Of a DNA stretch of 64,000 nt, positions 9,175 through 17,687 are shown one piece after another. Positions within the stretch are counted from its first letter, which is position 1. The number at the start of each line of letters is the position of its first letter. Made by a program: the position numbers and the translations under genes. The stretch comes from Glaciimonas sp. (GTDB taxonomy: Bacteria; Pseudomonadota; Gammaproteobacteria; Burkholderiales; Burkholderiaceae_D). Location: NCBI GenBank assembly GCA_012927625.1, contig JABBOV010000022.1, positions 124,001-188,000 on the forward strand, in the 5' to 3' direction. A model generated the notes under the pieces. That model had not been told where the DNA came from and made no database searches. It was given only the letters and a program-made list of their open reading frames with translations.

Positions 9175-9773
9175 ATTTCAATCAACTCAGCGTACTGCGC
9201 CCCGACCTGGCCTTCATTGCACATTGGATCAAGCCGAGCGCGCACATTCTCGACGTCGGTTGCGGCGATGGCGTGATGCTGGATTATTTGCAGACCGATA
9301 AAAAGTGCAGCGGCTACGGCATTGAAATCGCCGACGACAAGATTTTAGCCAGCACCCAGCGCGGCATCAACGTGATCCAGCAAGACATGGAAAACGGCTT
9401 GGCGATTTTTGCCGACAAAGCCTTCGATACCGTATTGTGCCTATCGTCGCTGCAGATGATGGTCAATGTGGAGGCCATCTTGCGCGACATTGCCCGGGTC
9501 GGGCGCGAAGCGATCGTCTCCTTTCCTAATTTCGCCTATTGGCCGCATCGCCTGGCCCTGATCGGCGGGCGCATGCCGGTTTCCAAATTATTGCCGTACG
9601 AATGGTATGACACCCCGAATATCCGTTGCGCCACTATTGTTGACTTCGAAGCACTGGCCGACCAGGTCGGGCTGCAAGTAATCGAATGCGTGGCGCTGCA
9701 CGATGGCAAACCGGTGACTTTTCTGCCCAACTGGCGCGGCAATCTGGCAGTGTTCCGGCTCAAGAAAAAATGA
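9171..9773 (+). CDS. metW: MetW, methyltransferase-fold partner of MetX
   Basis: A 200-residue class I SAM-methyltransferase fold with the glycine-rich loop [12 protein letters not shown] near residue 25. MetW is genetically coupled to MetX and supports homoserine acylation in several bacteria; its own catalysis is not established. The start at 9171 makes an ATGA overlap with metX and gives [13 protein letters not shown], better than the track start two codons earlier. The AmpG-like gene starts 4 bp after its stop, suggesting one transcript. Confidence 0.92.
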   Translation: MNFNQLSVLRPDLAFIAHWIKPSAHILDVGCGDGVMLDYLQTDKKCSGYGIEIADDKILASTQRGINVIQQDMENGLAIFADKAFDTVLCLSSLQMMVNVEAILRDIARVGREAIVSFPNFAYWPHRLALIGGRMPVSKLLPYEWYDTPNIRCATIVDFEALADQVGLQVIECVALHDGKPVTFLPNWRGNLAVFRLKKK

Positions 9774-9777
9774 ATCC

Positions 9778-11040
9778 ATGACGGGCAATTCCCCTCCCGC
9801 CGCCGTCGGCTGGCACAGCTACCTCAACCGGCGCATGCTGATCTGCATGTTCTTCGGCTTCAGTTCCGGCCTGCCGCTGTTCATCCTGCTCAGCCTGATG
9901 CAAGCCTGGCTGGCCAAATCGGGGCTGAACGTCAAGACGCTCGGCCTGTTCGCGCTGGTGATGTTCCCCTACACCTGGAAATTTCTGTGGTCGCCGCTGA
10001 TGGACCGCTACAGCTTCGGCTCGCTGGGCCGACGCCGTGGCTGGATGGCAATCACGCAAATCGCGCTGTTCTTCGGCATCGGTGCGATGGGCATGCTCGA
10101 CCCGCTGACGCAATTGCCGGCCATTGCCGCCGCCGCCGCGTTGGTGGCGTTTTTGTCGGCCAGCCAGGACATCGTGATCGATGCCTACCGGCGCGAAATT
10201 CTACCCGACAACGAGCAGGGATTGGGCAGCGCGGTGTATGTCAATGCCTACAAGGTGGCCGGGATGGTGCCGGGCGCGCTGTCGCTGATCTTGGCCGATT
10301 TGATGGCGTGGCAGCCGGTATTCTGGATCACTGCCGCCTTCATGTTGCCGGGCTTGGTCTGCACGCTGCTGATCTCGGAGCCAGTGGTATATGGCACGCC
10401 GCCGAAGAATATGCGTGAAGCGGTGCTGCTACCGTTTCGCGAATTCATACATCGCGACGGCTGGCGCGGCGCACTCTGGATACTCGGCTTCATTTTTTTG
10501 TACAAGTTGGGTGACAGCATGGCCACTGCGCTGGCAACTAAATTCTATCTCGACCTCGGTTTTTCGATGACGCAGATCGGCGCAGTCGCTAAAACTACCG
10601 GATTTTGGGCCAGCATCGGCGGCGGCATCATCGGCGGCGTATGGATGGTACAACTCGGCATCAACCGTGGTTTGTGGGTTTTCGGTGTCGCGCAGGCAGT
10701 TGCGATTCTGGGCTTCGCCTGGCTGGCGCAGACAGGCGCCAATGTCATCGTGCTGGCGGCCGTGATCGGTTTCGAGGCGTTCGGGGTCGGTCTCGGCACT
10801 GCAGCTTTCGTCGCCTACATCGCCAAGACCACCGATCCGCGCTACACCGCGACCCAGTTCGCGCTGTTTACCAGCCTGGCCGCCGTGCCGCGCACTTTCA
10901 TCAATGCCTCGGTCGGCTTCATCGTCAGCGAGACCGGCTGGCCCCTGTTCTTCATCCTGTGTTTCGTGCTGGCGCTACCAGGCATGCTGATGCTGCCGCG
11001 CGTGGCGCCGTGGAACGGCGATCAACCGGCCAGTCGATAA
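9778..11040 (+). CDS. ampG: AmpG-family muropeptide permease (MFS)
   Basis: A 420-residue major-facilitator protein with about 12 hydrophobic segments. N-terminal signatures are typical of AmpG: FFGFSSGLPLFILLSLMQAWL, then FPYTWKFLWSPLMDRY and SASQDIVIDAYRREIL. AmpG imports GlcNAc-anhydro-muropeptides from the periplasm for cell-wall recycling. It follows metW by 4 bp, an order seen in related genomes but without an obvious link to methionine synthesis. No beta-lactamase or ampR gene is nearby. A GGAGTAT element sits just after the stop. Confidence 0.85.
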   Translation: MTGNSPPAAVGWHSYLNRRMLICMFFGFSSGLPLFILLSLMQAWLAKSGLNVKTLGLFALVMFPYTWKFLWSPLMDRYSFGSLGRRRGWMAITQIALFFGIGAMGMLDPLTQLPAIAAAAALVAFLSASQDIVIDAYRREILPDNEQGLGSAVYVNAYKVAGMVPGALSLILADLMAWQPVFWITAAFMLPGLVCTLLISEPVVYGTPPKNMREAVLLPFREFIHRDGWRGALWILGFIFLYKLGDSMATALATKFYLDLGFSMTQIGAVAKTTGFWASIGGGIIGGVWMVQLGINRGLWVFGVAQAVAILGFAWLAQTGANVIVLAAVIGFEAFGVGLGTAAFVAYIAKTTDPRYTATQFALFTSLAAVPRTFINASVGFIVSETGWPLFFILCFVLALPGMLMLPRVAPWNGDQPASR

Positions 11041-11053
11041 TTTATACAGCGCA

Positions 11054-11114
11054 TAGTATGACAAATAACATGCCATTCACCGCATATAAATTATGCGGTG
11101 AATGAAAATACTCC
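11054..11114 (+). repeat. GGAGTAT element, copy 3
   Basis: It runs from TAGTATGACAAATAACATGCC to AAATACTCC, with the conserved CACCGCATATAAATTATGCG core. Confidence 0.7.
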
Positions 11115-11172
11115 ATCGTTTTTATATTATTCGTAGCTATTCAGCCAGCAAGACAATTAAGAGCGAAATGGT

Positions 11173-11250
11173 GCGATGTTGTAGGAGCGCAGGCACGGAG
11201 GCTTGCATTGCGAGGTCCGCATTATTCATACAGCCGTATTTTGCGTAAGT
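11173..11250 (-). repeat. Partial composite REP (right half)
   Basis: GCAGGCACGGAGGCTTGCA followed by ATACAGCCGTATTTTGCGTA matches the right half of the palindrome at 27947 plus its flank at 28024-28046. The left arm is missing. Confidence 0.6.
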
Positions 11251-11358
11251 CCCAGGCCTTTCGGCCCGGTGACGTTTTTTGGGAATGATGGCGTGCGTTA
11301 TGCTATGCCCTTGCGCATAGCGCGTGCCCATGCACTTTTTTCCTCAAAGCGAACCCAC

Positions 11359-12213
11359 ATGAACAAAACCACCCGATGGCTAATTGCCATTGTCCTGTTG
11401 AGCGGCGCTGCAATCGGCTTCTATTTTTGGCAGCAACGCACCGTACCCGCGCCGCAATTGCTGCCTCCAATCGAAGCGACTATCCCGCCTGTCGCAGTCG
11501 TCGCTGAAAATGCGCCCGAAGCCGAAACAAAAGTCGATTCCGTCATCCGTTATCCGATTCTGGAAACCTTGGTTACACCCGCCGAGCCGCAGGCACTTCC
11601 TGCGCTGGCGGCCAGCGATCCAACGATATGGGATGCGCTCGTCGCGCTGATCGGGCCGACACCACTGAAACAGCTATTTCATTCACAGGAAATCGTCCGC
11701 CATATCGTGGTGACAATCGATAATCTGCCGCGCCAAACTGCTGCGGTACGGCTGCATCCGACTAAACCCGTCGAAGGAAAATTTCTCACGGCAGGTCCAG
11801 CGGAAAGTCGTTTCATCGCAGCGGAAAATGCCGCGCGCTATGCGCCGTATGTGCGCCTTGCCGAGACGACGGACGCCAAAAAAATCACGGCGCTTTATGT
11901 GCATTTCTATCCGCTGTTTCAGCGCGCATATCAAGAACTGGGATATCCGAACGGCTATTTCAATGATCGCCTCGTAGCGGTTATCGACCATCTGCTCGGA
12001 GCGCCTGAATCTGCCGCGCCGCTGGCCTTGGTGCAGCCGCATGTGCTCTACCAATTTGCCAATCCGGCATTGGAGGCGCAGTCCGCAGGGCGCAAAATAT
12101 TGCTGCGCATGGGCAGCGAGAATGCGTCCAAGATCAAGACCAAGCTACGGGAAATTCGCGCCGAACTGATCGGCGGAATATCGAATCAGCCCGTAAATCA
12201 GCCTGTGAATTAG
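11359..12213 (+). CDS. DUF3014-like membrane-anchored protein
   Basis: A 284-residue protein of unknown function. It has an N-terminal membrane anchor (TRWLIAIVLLSGAAIGFYFW, residues ~5-24), a Pro/Ala-rich linker, then a soluble domain resembling DUF3014 (PLKQLFHSQEIVRHIVVTID; YVRLAETTDAKKITALYVHF). The start at 11359 is chosen because the anchor follows at once; the track start at 11203 would put repeat-derived sequence in front of it. The domain is probably periplasmic. The C-terminus ends in a short SNQPVNQPVN repeat. No operon partner is evident. Confidence 0.7.
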   Translation: MNKTTRWLIAIVLLSGAAIGFYFWQQRTVPAPQLLPPIEATIPPVAVVAENAPEAETKVDSVIRYPILETLVTPAEPQALPALAASDPTIWDALVALIGPTPLKQLFHSQEIVRHIVVTIDNLPRQTAAVRLHPTKPVEGKFLTAGPAESRFIAAENAARYAPYVRLAETTDAKKITALYVHFYPLFQRAYQELGYPNGYFNDRLVAVIDHLLGAPESAAPLALVQPHVLYQFANPALEAQSAGRKILLRMGSENASKIKTKLREIRAELIGGISNQPVNQPVN

Positions 12214-12323
12214 CCCGCTATGGTGATGCAAGCATGTACGCTGGAGATTCCCTCCCTGGAAATGGGAAGGAAAAACCATTCCACTCTGCTGGCAATAAAT
12301 AATTTCTAGTTATATAACATATA

Positions 12324-12385
12324 TGAGTATGGCAAAAAATATGCTATTCCTCGCATATATAATATGTATAAAATTAAAATACTCC
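12324..12385 (+). repeat. GGAGTAT element, copy 4 (both ends intact)
   Basis: GAGTATGGCAAAAAATATGC ... AAAATACTCC gives terminal inverted repeats around a TCGCATATAT core. Confidence 0.75.
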
Positions 12386-12570
12386 TACATACTGATGCTG
12401 AATAAGGCGAAGTCCAGCATGTGACCGCAAAAATTCATGATTGCTAGATAATGAGGATGTTTTCCCGCGAAGAAATACAATTATCAACTGATGTTACGTA
12501 CCAAAAATTCGGTCCACAAAGACACGAAAAACTGCATGACACCATTTTTTTGCAATTGTTTATCAGTTTG

Positions 12571-12591
12571 CAGGCAGGAGGCCTGCACTAC
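12571..12591. repeat. Fragment of the GGCCTCC/GGAGGCC palindrome
   Basis: CAGGCAGGAGGCCTGCACTAC matches the outer arm of the hairpin at 27947-28000, with an internal deletion. Confidence 0.45.
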
Positions 12592-12771
12592 TTAGAGATT
12601 GCTTACTGTTTTCGTGCTTTTCGTGTCTTTCGTGGAGAATGCTTTTCCTATTTCGCATAGGCACTGCGTAACATCTTTTATTAATGAAACGTGGCGCAAA
12701 TAAATACAGCCTTTGCAGCCAACGCTACAACAGCGCTGAAACACAAGTTGATATAGAGCACACCCAAAACC

Positions 12772-14034
12772 ATGAATACTTTCCAAAAGCGCACCGCTAT
12801 CCGTATTGCTGCCGTCAGCGTTTTACTGGCAACTTTGGCTAGCCCCGTGGCATGGTTTGTCGCACGCGAAAGCGCGGAAGGAAGCATTGTTTCCCTGGCC
12901 ATTGAAGAATCGGGCCGATTGCTGCATCACTTCGATGCAATCAATCTGGCCGGGCCGAATGCCGTTGAACACGCCTCCCTTGCGGCGAAAACTATTTCTG
13001 GCGGCTTGTTTGATATTGCTGAGATTTACGACCGCAGTGGCAGCAAGCTTGCCGAATCAGTGACCACAGAGGGCCATACGGTTGAGTCGTCGATACCCCA
13101 CCATGGCTCGCCGAACTATACCGTGGCGTCATACCAAAGCATCAAACTTCCTGCTGGGCTGTGGGTCTTGCGGGTTTTTGTACCCTTGCGCGATTCGGCC
13201 ACCGATATGCGCTTGCCCATTACAGGCTATTTCGAGGGCGTGCGTATTGTGCCAACCTGGCAACAAGAGCAAATTTTCGCCAGTTCCCTGGCCGTGGCGT
13301 TAATGGTCTGCCTGGCATCTTTATTGTGCGGTGCTGCGCTGTATCCAGTCGTGATGCATCTGTCAGCGGACAATGAACGCAAAGCGCGCGAGGTACTCGA
13401 TTCCCATATTTCCATGATGGAAGCGCTTGGTCGGGCCATCGCCAAGCGTGACTCCGATACTGGCGCCCACAATTATCGAGTCGCATGGATCGCCGCCAGC
13501 ATTGCGGAGCGCATGGGCCTCAAGGGCAGTGCGATGCAAGCGCTGATTCTAGGCAGCTTTTTGCACGATGTGGGCAAAATCGGGATTCCCGATGCCATTC
13601 TGCTTAAGCCCGGCAAGCTCGACGATGCGGAATTCGTCATTATGCGTACCCACGTAGAACAGGGCGAGAGCATTGTCAACGGCATCGGTTGGCTCAGTGG
13701 CGCCAGCGCAGTAGTAGCCGGCCATCACGAAAAATGGAACGGCTCCGGCTATCCGCGCAAACTCGCGGGCGAGGCGATACCGCTTGCGGCGCGCATTTTT
13801 GCCGTGGCCGATGTCTTTGATGCCCTTTGTTCAAAACGTCCCTACAAAGAGCCCATGGGCTTTGATGCAACCATGGCAATACTGGAGCAAGACACCGGGA
13901 GCCATTTCGATCCCTCGGTGATGGCGGTGTTCCGCACCATGGCGCTGCAGACTTTCAATCGCCTCGCCAATATCAGCGAAAGCGATGCCCGACAACTCCT
14001 GGAAGACCGCGTGCGGCAGCACTTTGAACTCTAA
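12772..14034 (+). CDS. Membrane-anchored HD-GYP domain phosphodiesterase
   Basis: A 420-residue protein with an N-terminal membrane helix (residues ~10-30), a ~140-residue periplasmic sensor region, a second helix (FASSLAVALMVCLASLLCGAALY, ~165-190) and a C-terminal HD-GYP domain. The metal-binding motifs HDVGKIGIPD and HHEKWNGSGYP are complete. HD-GYP enzymes hydrolyse cyclic di-GMP, so the protein probably lowers the second messenger in response to a periplasmic signal (inference). It is monocistronic, with long gaps on both sides. Confidence 0.88.
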   Translation: MNTFQKRTAIRIAAVSVLLATLASPVAWFVARESAEGSIVSLAIEESGRLLHHFDAINLAGPNAVEHASLAAKTISGGLFDIAEIYDRSGSKLAESVTTEGHTVESSIPHHGSPNYTVASYQSIKLPAGLWVLRVFVPLRDSATDMRLPITGYFEGVRIVPTWQQEQIFASSLAVALMVCLASLLCGAALYPVVMHLSADNERKAREVLDSHISMMEALGRAIAKRDSDTGAHNYRVAWIAASIAERMGLKGSAMQALILGSFLHDVGKIGIPDAILLKPGKLDDAEFVIMRTHVEQGESIVNGIGWLSGASAVVAGHHEKWNGSGYPRKLAGEAIPLAARIFAVADVFDALCSKRPYKEPMGFDATMAILEQDTGSHFDPSVMAVFRTMALQTFNRLANISESDARQLLEDRVRQHFEL

Positions 14035-14313
14035 TTGGCGGTGCGCGTAGGCCAGGTTATATGCCGCTATGCTAACCAAGGCTTGGTCACGGTCTTTTTT
14101 CGATCAGGCTCCCGATCAATTTAAGCTGCTCCTGCTGGATTGCCAACAGTTCGCTCCACTGGCCTGCTCTCAACTGATTAGCGATCAACTGAGGTTTTCA
14201 GGAAAAGACGTATTTGATTCGCGATTTACCGTAGTCTTTGCCTTTTTTGCATTAAATTCAGGTTAAGATAGTGCTCAGAAAGACTATTTCCCCGATTCAA
14301 CCAAGGAGCAAAA

Positions 14314-14562
14314 ATGCAAATAGAACACCATCCGCTGTCTGTAGAATTTCCAGAATTCAAGAATGAGATTCACACATTAAAGCTGGGCAATCCGCATTTT
14401 GCTAAATTGTTTGTTGAGTACGATGACACCGATAAGGCAATCAACCAAGCCGAGAATGGCGTAGAAAATCTAGCTGGTGACACACTTGAAAATCTGAAGA
14501 AAGTACGCGTTACGCTGAAAGATCAACTGTTCCAATTGCTTCAGACTGAGGCCCAAATTTAA
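14314..14562 (+). CDS. YdcH-like (DUF465) small protein
   Basis: An 82-residue protein matching the YdcH family pattern: HHPLSVEFPEFKNEIHTLK then PHFAKLFVEYDDTDKAI, predicted to form a helical hairpin. The family is widespread and uncharacterised. AAGGAG eight bases before the ATG supports the start. The preceding 280 bp hold no gene I can support. A mutated insertion-sequence remnant lies immediately downstream. Confidence 0.8.
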   Translation: MQIEHHPLSVEFPEFKNEIHTLKLGNPHFAKLFVEYDDTDKAINQAENGVENLAGDTLENLKKVRVTLKDQLFQLLQTEAQI

Positions 14563-15067
14563 ATTAGGCTGGGTATAAGACGGCGATGATCATGTGGCAT
14601 CTTCTGACTACCGCATTCTTGCTGCCCAGCGTTGCGCCCAAGAGCGCTCTTGCTGCTGCGTTGGTTTACATGCAAAAATATTGAAGCTGTCTCACACGCT
14701 ACACTAAACGCGGCGATCTGCCGATCGACAACAATCGCTGCTCAAAAAGTCTAAGGCACTCATATCCGGCCCTTCAACCGGATCGCCGGTTGCACTGCGT
14801 ATTTGAGCATGCTATCGCGTCACATTCCCAGTTTTGGCATGAGTTGAAGTTTGCTTAGGAAATGCGGGGTCTCGGATAACAGGAGAATAATGACCTGAAG
14901 CTCTGACGCTGCTGCGTTGGTTTACATGCAAAAATATTGAAGCTGTCTCACACGCTACACTAAACGCGGCGATCTGCCGATCGACAACAATCGCTGCTCA
15001 AAAAGTCTAAGGCACTCATATCCGGCCCTTCAACCGGGTCGCCGGTTGCACTGCGTATTTGAGCATG
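14563..15067. other. IS66-remnant-bearing gap
   Basis: No intact gene. It holds the IS66 fragment and the tandem 256-bp duplication described separately. Confidence 0.6.
14606..14742 (+). pseudogene. IS66-family transposase C-terminal remnant
   Basis: The plus-strand frame reads ALVYMQKY, a stop, then CLTRYTKRGDLPIDNNRC. This matches the end of IS66 TnpC, normally ...LxRYxxDGRLPIDNNxxENAIRP. It is interrupted by a stop and breaks off after DNNRC. A second copy lies in the adjacent duplication (about 14908-14998). No ends or target duplication of a complete element are visible. Confidence 0.6.
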
Positions 15068-15163
15068 CTATCGCGTCACATTCCCAGTTTTGGCATGAGT
15101 TGAAGTTTGCTTGGGAAATGCGGGGTCTTGGATAACAGGAGAATAATGACCTGAAGCTCTGAC
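14652..15163. repeat. 256-bp tandem direct duplication
   Basis: 14652-14907 and 14908-15163 are nearly identical, with only a few substitutions noted (for example GCTTAGGAAA versus GCTTGGGAAA). Unit 2 contains the last codons of acxR, and unit 1 is a detached copy of that 3' end fused to IS66-derived sequence. The high identity suggests a recent event. Confidence 0.9.
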
Positions 15164-17188
15164 GCCATTTAAAATCTGATCCAGCCCATATTTTTTGAGC
15201 TTAATGTACAAAGTGCTCTTTGCAATGCCAAGATGCTTGGCCACCAAGGTTAGATTACCGCGATCCGCTTCGAGAGTCTCACGGATGAACTCCAGTTCCG
15301 CGTCTTCCAGCTTTCCCATGGTCGCAGAAGGTCGCAGCTTAACTTTCCAGCAGTCGGAAGCCAGTGGTAATTCGATTTCAGGGGGCAGCGCATCCAAACC
15401 CAACGATTCGCCGCTGGCCATCAAAAACATGCTTTCGATCACGTTGCGGAGTTCTCGCACATTACCCGGCCAGGGATGGTTTTCCAGTGCAGTGATTACT
15501 TCCGGCTTGATTTGCTTAGAGTCGACGCCGTACTGCCCGGCAAATTTATGGAGAAAATGCTCCACCAGCGGCCGGATATCCTCTCTGCGTTCCCGCAACG
15601 GGGGAATGCGGATACTGGTCACCGCTACTCGGTAATAGAGGTCCATGCGAAACCTGCCCTCGGCAACCTCATCCCGGATTTCCCTATTGGTAGCCGCGAT
15701 CAACTTGAAGCATATTTTTCGTGGCGTAGTTTCACCGATGCGGTAAATTTCCCCTTCTTCCAGAACCCGCAAGAAATGCGGTTGTAGCTCCAACGGCATT
15801 TCGCCGATCTCATCGAGAAATAGCGTGCCGCCATTCGCTGCTTCGATCTTGCCGATCATGCCGCCGCGACGCGATCCAGTGAAGGCTCCCTCGCAATGGC
15901 CAAAGAGCTCGCTGGCCAATAGATCCTTGGAAAGGCCGCCGCAGTTGAGCGCAATGAATGGGCGTACCTCGGGGCGTCCCCCGGGACGTTCTCCAGTCTG
16001 TGCGGAAAGATGGATTCCTTGCGCAAAATTTTCTTTGCCAACTCCGGTTTCGCCGAGTAACAGCACCGGGACATTGGTTTTGGCAAGCAGCTTTGCCTTT
16101 TTCACCGCTTGCGTCAAGGCGTCGCTATTGCCCACCATGCCGGCGAAACCTTTGATGTCGGCAGTTATCGCAGTTTTCGCGGTGATTCCCTTTCTGGTCG
16201 CGTGTAAAGACATGCCAGTTTGCGGTAGCCCTGGAATCGTCAACAACGTTCCGATCCGTTCACCTGCATCGATAATGGGCTCAAGCCAGTCCGCACAGAG
16301 CCATTCGGGAGCCTCGGCGCGCGTAGGGGGCGCGAATGTCCCCATGCTCAAGGTCGGAATCTGGGTGGTTTTTTTGAGATCGAAATCTATGCCGCGTGCC
16401 AGCAGAACTGTTGCTGCGCGCTCATTTACCTTGATCGGATAGCCGCGCCGGTCGCAGATGATCACACCGTCTGTCGCGCTGGACATTTTCGCGATGCCCC
16501 GTTCCAGCAATTGATACCGAAAATCCAACTCCAGCTTGGCCAGTTGGCCCTCGATTCGGCTGGCCGTGGTAACGGCTAACGCCAGGCTATGCGGGCTGAA
16601 TGTCTTGCCCAGTCCCGAAACATCAACCGCGCCCAAGATCTTTCCGTCATAGGGATCGCGGATGACGGTCGCTGAACACGTCCACTGTTGGATCCCGGCG
16701 CAAAAATGCTCTGCTGCATGGATCTGTACCGGCTGGCCAATTGATAGGGCGGTACCGATCGCGTTGGTCCCGCAAATCAGCTCGTTCCAACTGCTGCCGG
16801 TAAACAAGTGAATACTCTCGGCAGATCCCAACGCGCGCGGATCCCCCTCCACCCCCAGTATCATTCCGTTCGGGTCGGAGAGGATCATGATGGTTCCGGT
16901 TTCGGCCAGGAAATCCTTGGCCATTGCCATGACCTGTTTGCCGGCGCTTAACAACTCACGATGCTGATATTGCAGAGAATTAAGCGTGTCCTCATTGACA
17001 GGCGGCAATGCCTGTTGGCGAGTGGGATCCACCTGCACCTCCAGGCAGCGCCGCCAGGAATCATCGACTAAACAACGTAATGCATTGGCTTGGGGCACCT
17101 GCCCGCTCAGAAACCCTTCCCAGGCAGCCATGATTTTCCGGTTGTTTTGCGGATTGGATAGGCGCTGGTTTGGCTCGTTGGCAATCAT
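15068..17188 (-). CDS. acxR: Sigma-54-dependent activator of acetone carboxylase (AcoR/AcxR type)
   Basis: A 706-residue enhancer-binding protein. An N-terminal GAF-type sensor region (~60-210) and a PAS-like segment precede the AAA+ domain, with Walker A GETGVGKE, Walker B GGTLFLDEIGE and a Fis-type helix-turn-helix (FIRETLEADRGNLTLVAKHL) at the end. The sigma-54 contact loop reads GAFTGS instead of the usual GAFTGA. It is divergent from acxABC, and a good -24/-12 promoter lies in the shared region, so it probably activates acx in response to acetone or a related compound. About 35 residues follow the HTH, encoded partly inside the 256-bp duplication; this tail may not be ancestral. Confidence 0.9.
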   Translation of the reverse strand: MIANEPNQRLSNPQNNRKIMAAWEGFLSGQVPQANALRCLVDDSWRRCLEVQVDPTRQQALPPVNEDTLNSLQYQHRELLSAGKQVMAMAKDFLAETGTIMILSDPNGMILGVEGDPRALGSAESIHLFTGSSWNELICGTNAIGTALSIGQPVQIHAAEHFCAGIQQWTCSATVIRDPYDGKILGAVDVSGLGKTFSPHSLALAVTTASRIEGQLAKLELDFRYQLLERGIAKMSSATDGVIICDRRGYPIKVNERAATVLLARGIDFDLKKTTQIPTLSMGTFAPPTRAEAPEWLCADWLEPIIDAGERIGTLLTIPGLPQTGMSLHATRKGITAKTAITADIKGFAGMVGNSDALTQAVKKAKLLAKTNVPVLLLGETGVGKENFAQGIHLSAQTGERPGGRPEVRPFIALNCGGLSKDLLASELFGHCEGAFTGSRRGGMIGKIEAANGGTLFLDEIGEMPLELQPHFLRVLEEGEIYRIGETTPRKICFKLIAATNREIRDEVAEGRFRMDLYYRVAVTSIRIPPLRERREDIRPLVEHFLHKFAGQYGVDSKQIKPEVITALENHPWPGNVRELRNVIESMFLMASGESLGLDALPPEIELPLASDCWKVKLRPSATMGKLEDAELEFIRETLEADRGNLTLVAKHLGIAKSTLYIKLKKYGLDQILNGVRASGHYSPVIQDPAFPKQTSTHAKTGNVTR

Positions 17189-17687
17189 GTTGTCTCCTAC
17201 TGGCTATTTGCCTTATTTCCAAAGACCTTTGCTTTGCTGCCAGGTTTTTCTTGGAAAATTTATTAACATTTCTTTATGACTATACACCTCTGCACAACGC
17301 GAATTTGCCGTTGTAGTGCAACGCCGTTTTAAGAACGGCCCTGGACAGTAGCCTCGTTTCGACTTGTCTTTAGCGTATCAGTCACAAATTTTTATTTCCC
17401 ATGTTGAGGCCGAACAGCGTTCGATTTCCGGCCGTGTTCGATGTTGCTGTATGAAAAACACACGTTCCGTCAGACCTCGCGGCATTTGGATTGGCCCATT
17501 CTTTTATTGTCTTTCATAGGAGGAAATGATTTTTTCAAGCCTGCTTCAAGTCATTGGCATGCTCCTTGCGATATTCGGTGTGCGGACTTTTAATTTCATC
17601 GCCAAATACGGTCACCAACGGTTGCCACTGTTATATCAAAGGTCGATGACTGGATTTGAAAACTAATTATTCATTGAGGAGACACAT
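17189..17687. promoter_or_regulatory. acxR-acxA divergent control region
   Basis: About 500 bp without a gene. It carries a sigma-54 promoter (17554-17570), the inverted repeat GCCGTT-TTAAG-AACGGC (17323-17339) and CGTTG-TAGTG-CAACG just upstream, which are candidate activator-binding sites 220-250 bp from the promoter, a plausible enhancer distance. Confidence 0.55.
17554..17570 (+). promoter_or_regulatory. Sigma-54 (-24/-12) promoter of acxABC
   Basis: TTGGCAT-GCTCC-TTGCG matches the consensus TGGCAC-N5-TTGCW with one change, and lies about 118 bp before the acxA ATG. Confidence 0.75.

Larger units (their letters stand above)
11041..11358. other. Repeat-bearing intergenic region before the DUF3014 gene
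   Basis: No gene seen. It holds GGAGTAT copy 3 (11054-11114), a half-copy of the GGCACGGAGG palindrome followed by ATACAGCCGTATTTTGCGTA (~11173-11250), and a small hairpin GCTATGC...GCGCATAGC (~11299-11318). Confidence 0.6.
12214..12771. other. Intergenic region with repeats, no convincing gene
   Basis: It contains GGAGTAT copy 4 (12324-12385), a fragment of the CAGGCACGGAGGCC palindrome family (12571-12591) and a decayed TTTCGTG microsatellite (about 12618-12640). The 69-aa ORF at 12451 is built partly from these repeats and is not called. Confidence 0.6.

Noticed and set aside
14090-14200. Short minus-strand frame (QLIANQLRAGQWSELLAIQQ)
   Set aside because: Looks protein-like, but it follows a stop directly, has no ATG and is ~37 codons; possibly a gene remnant, not supportable.
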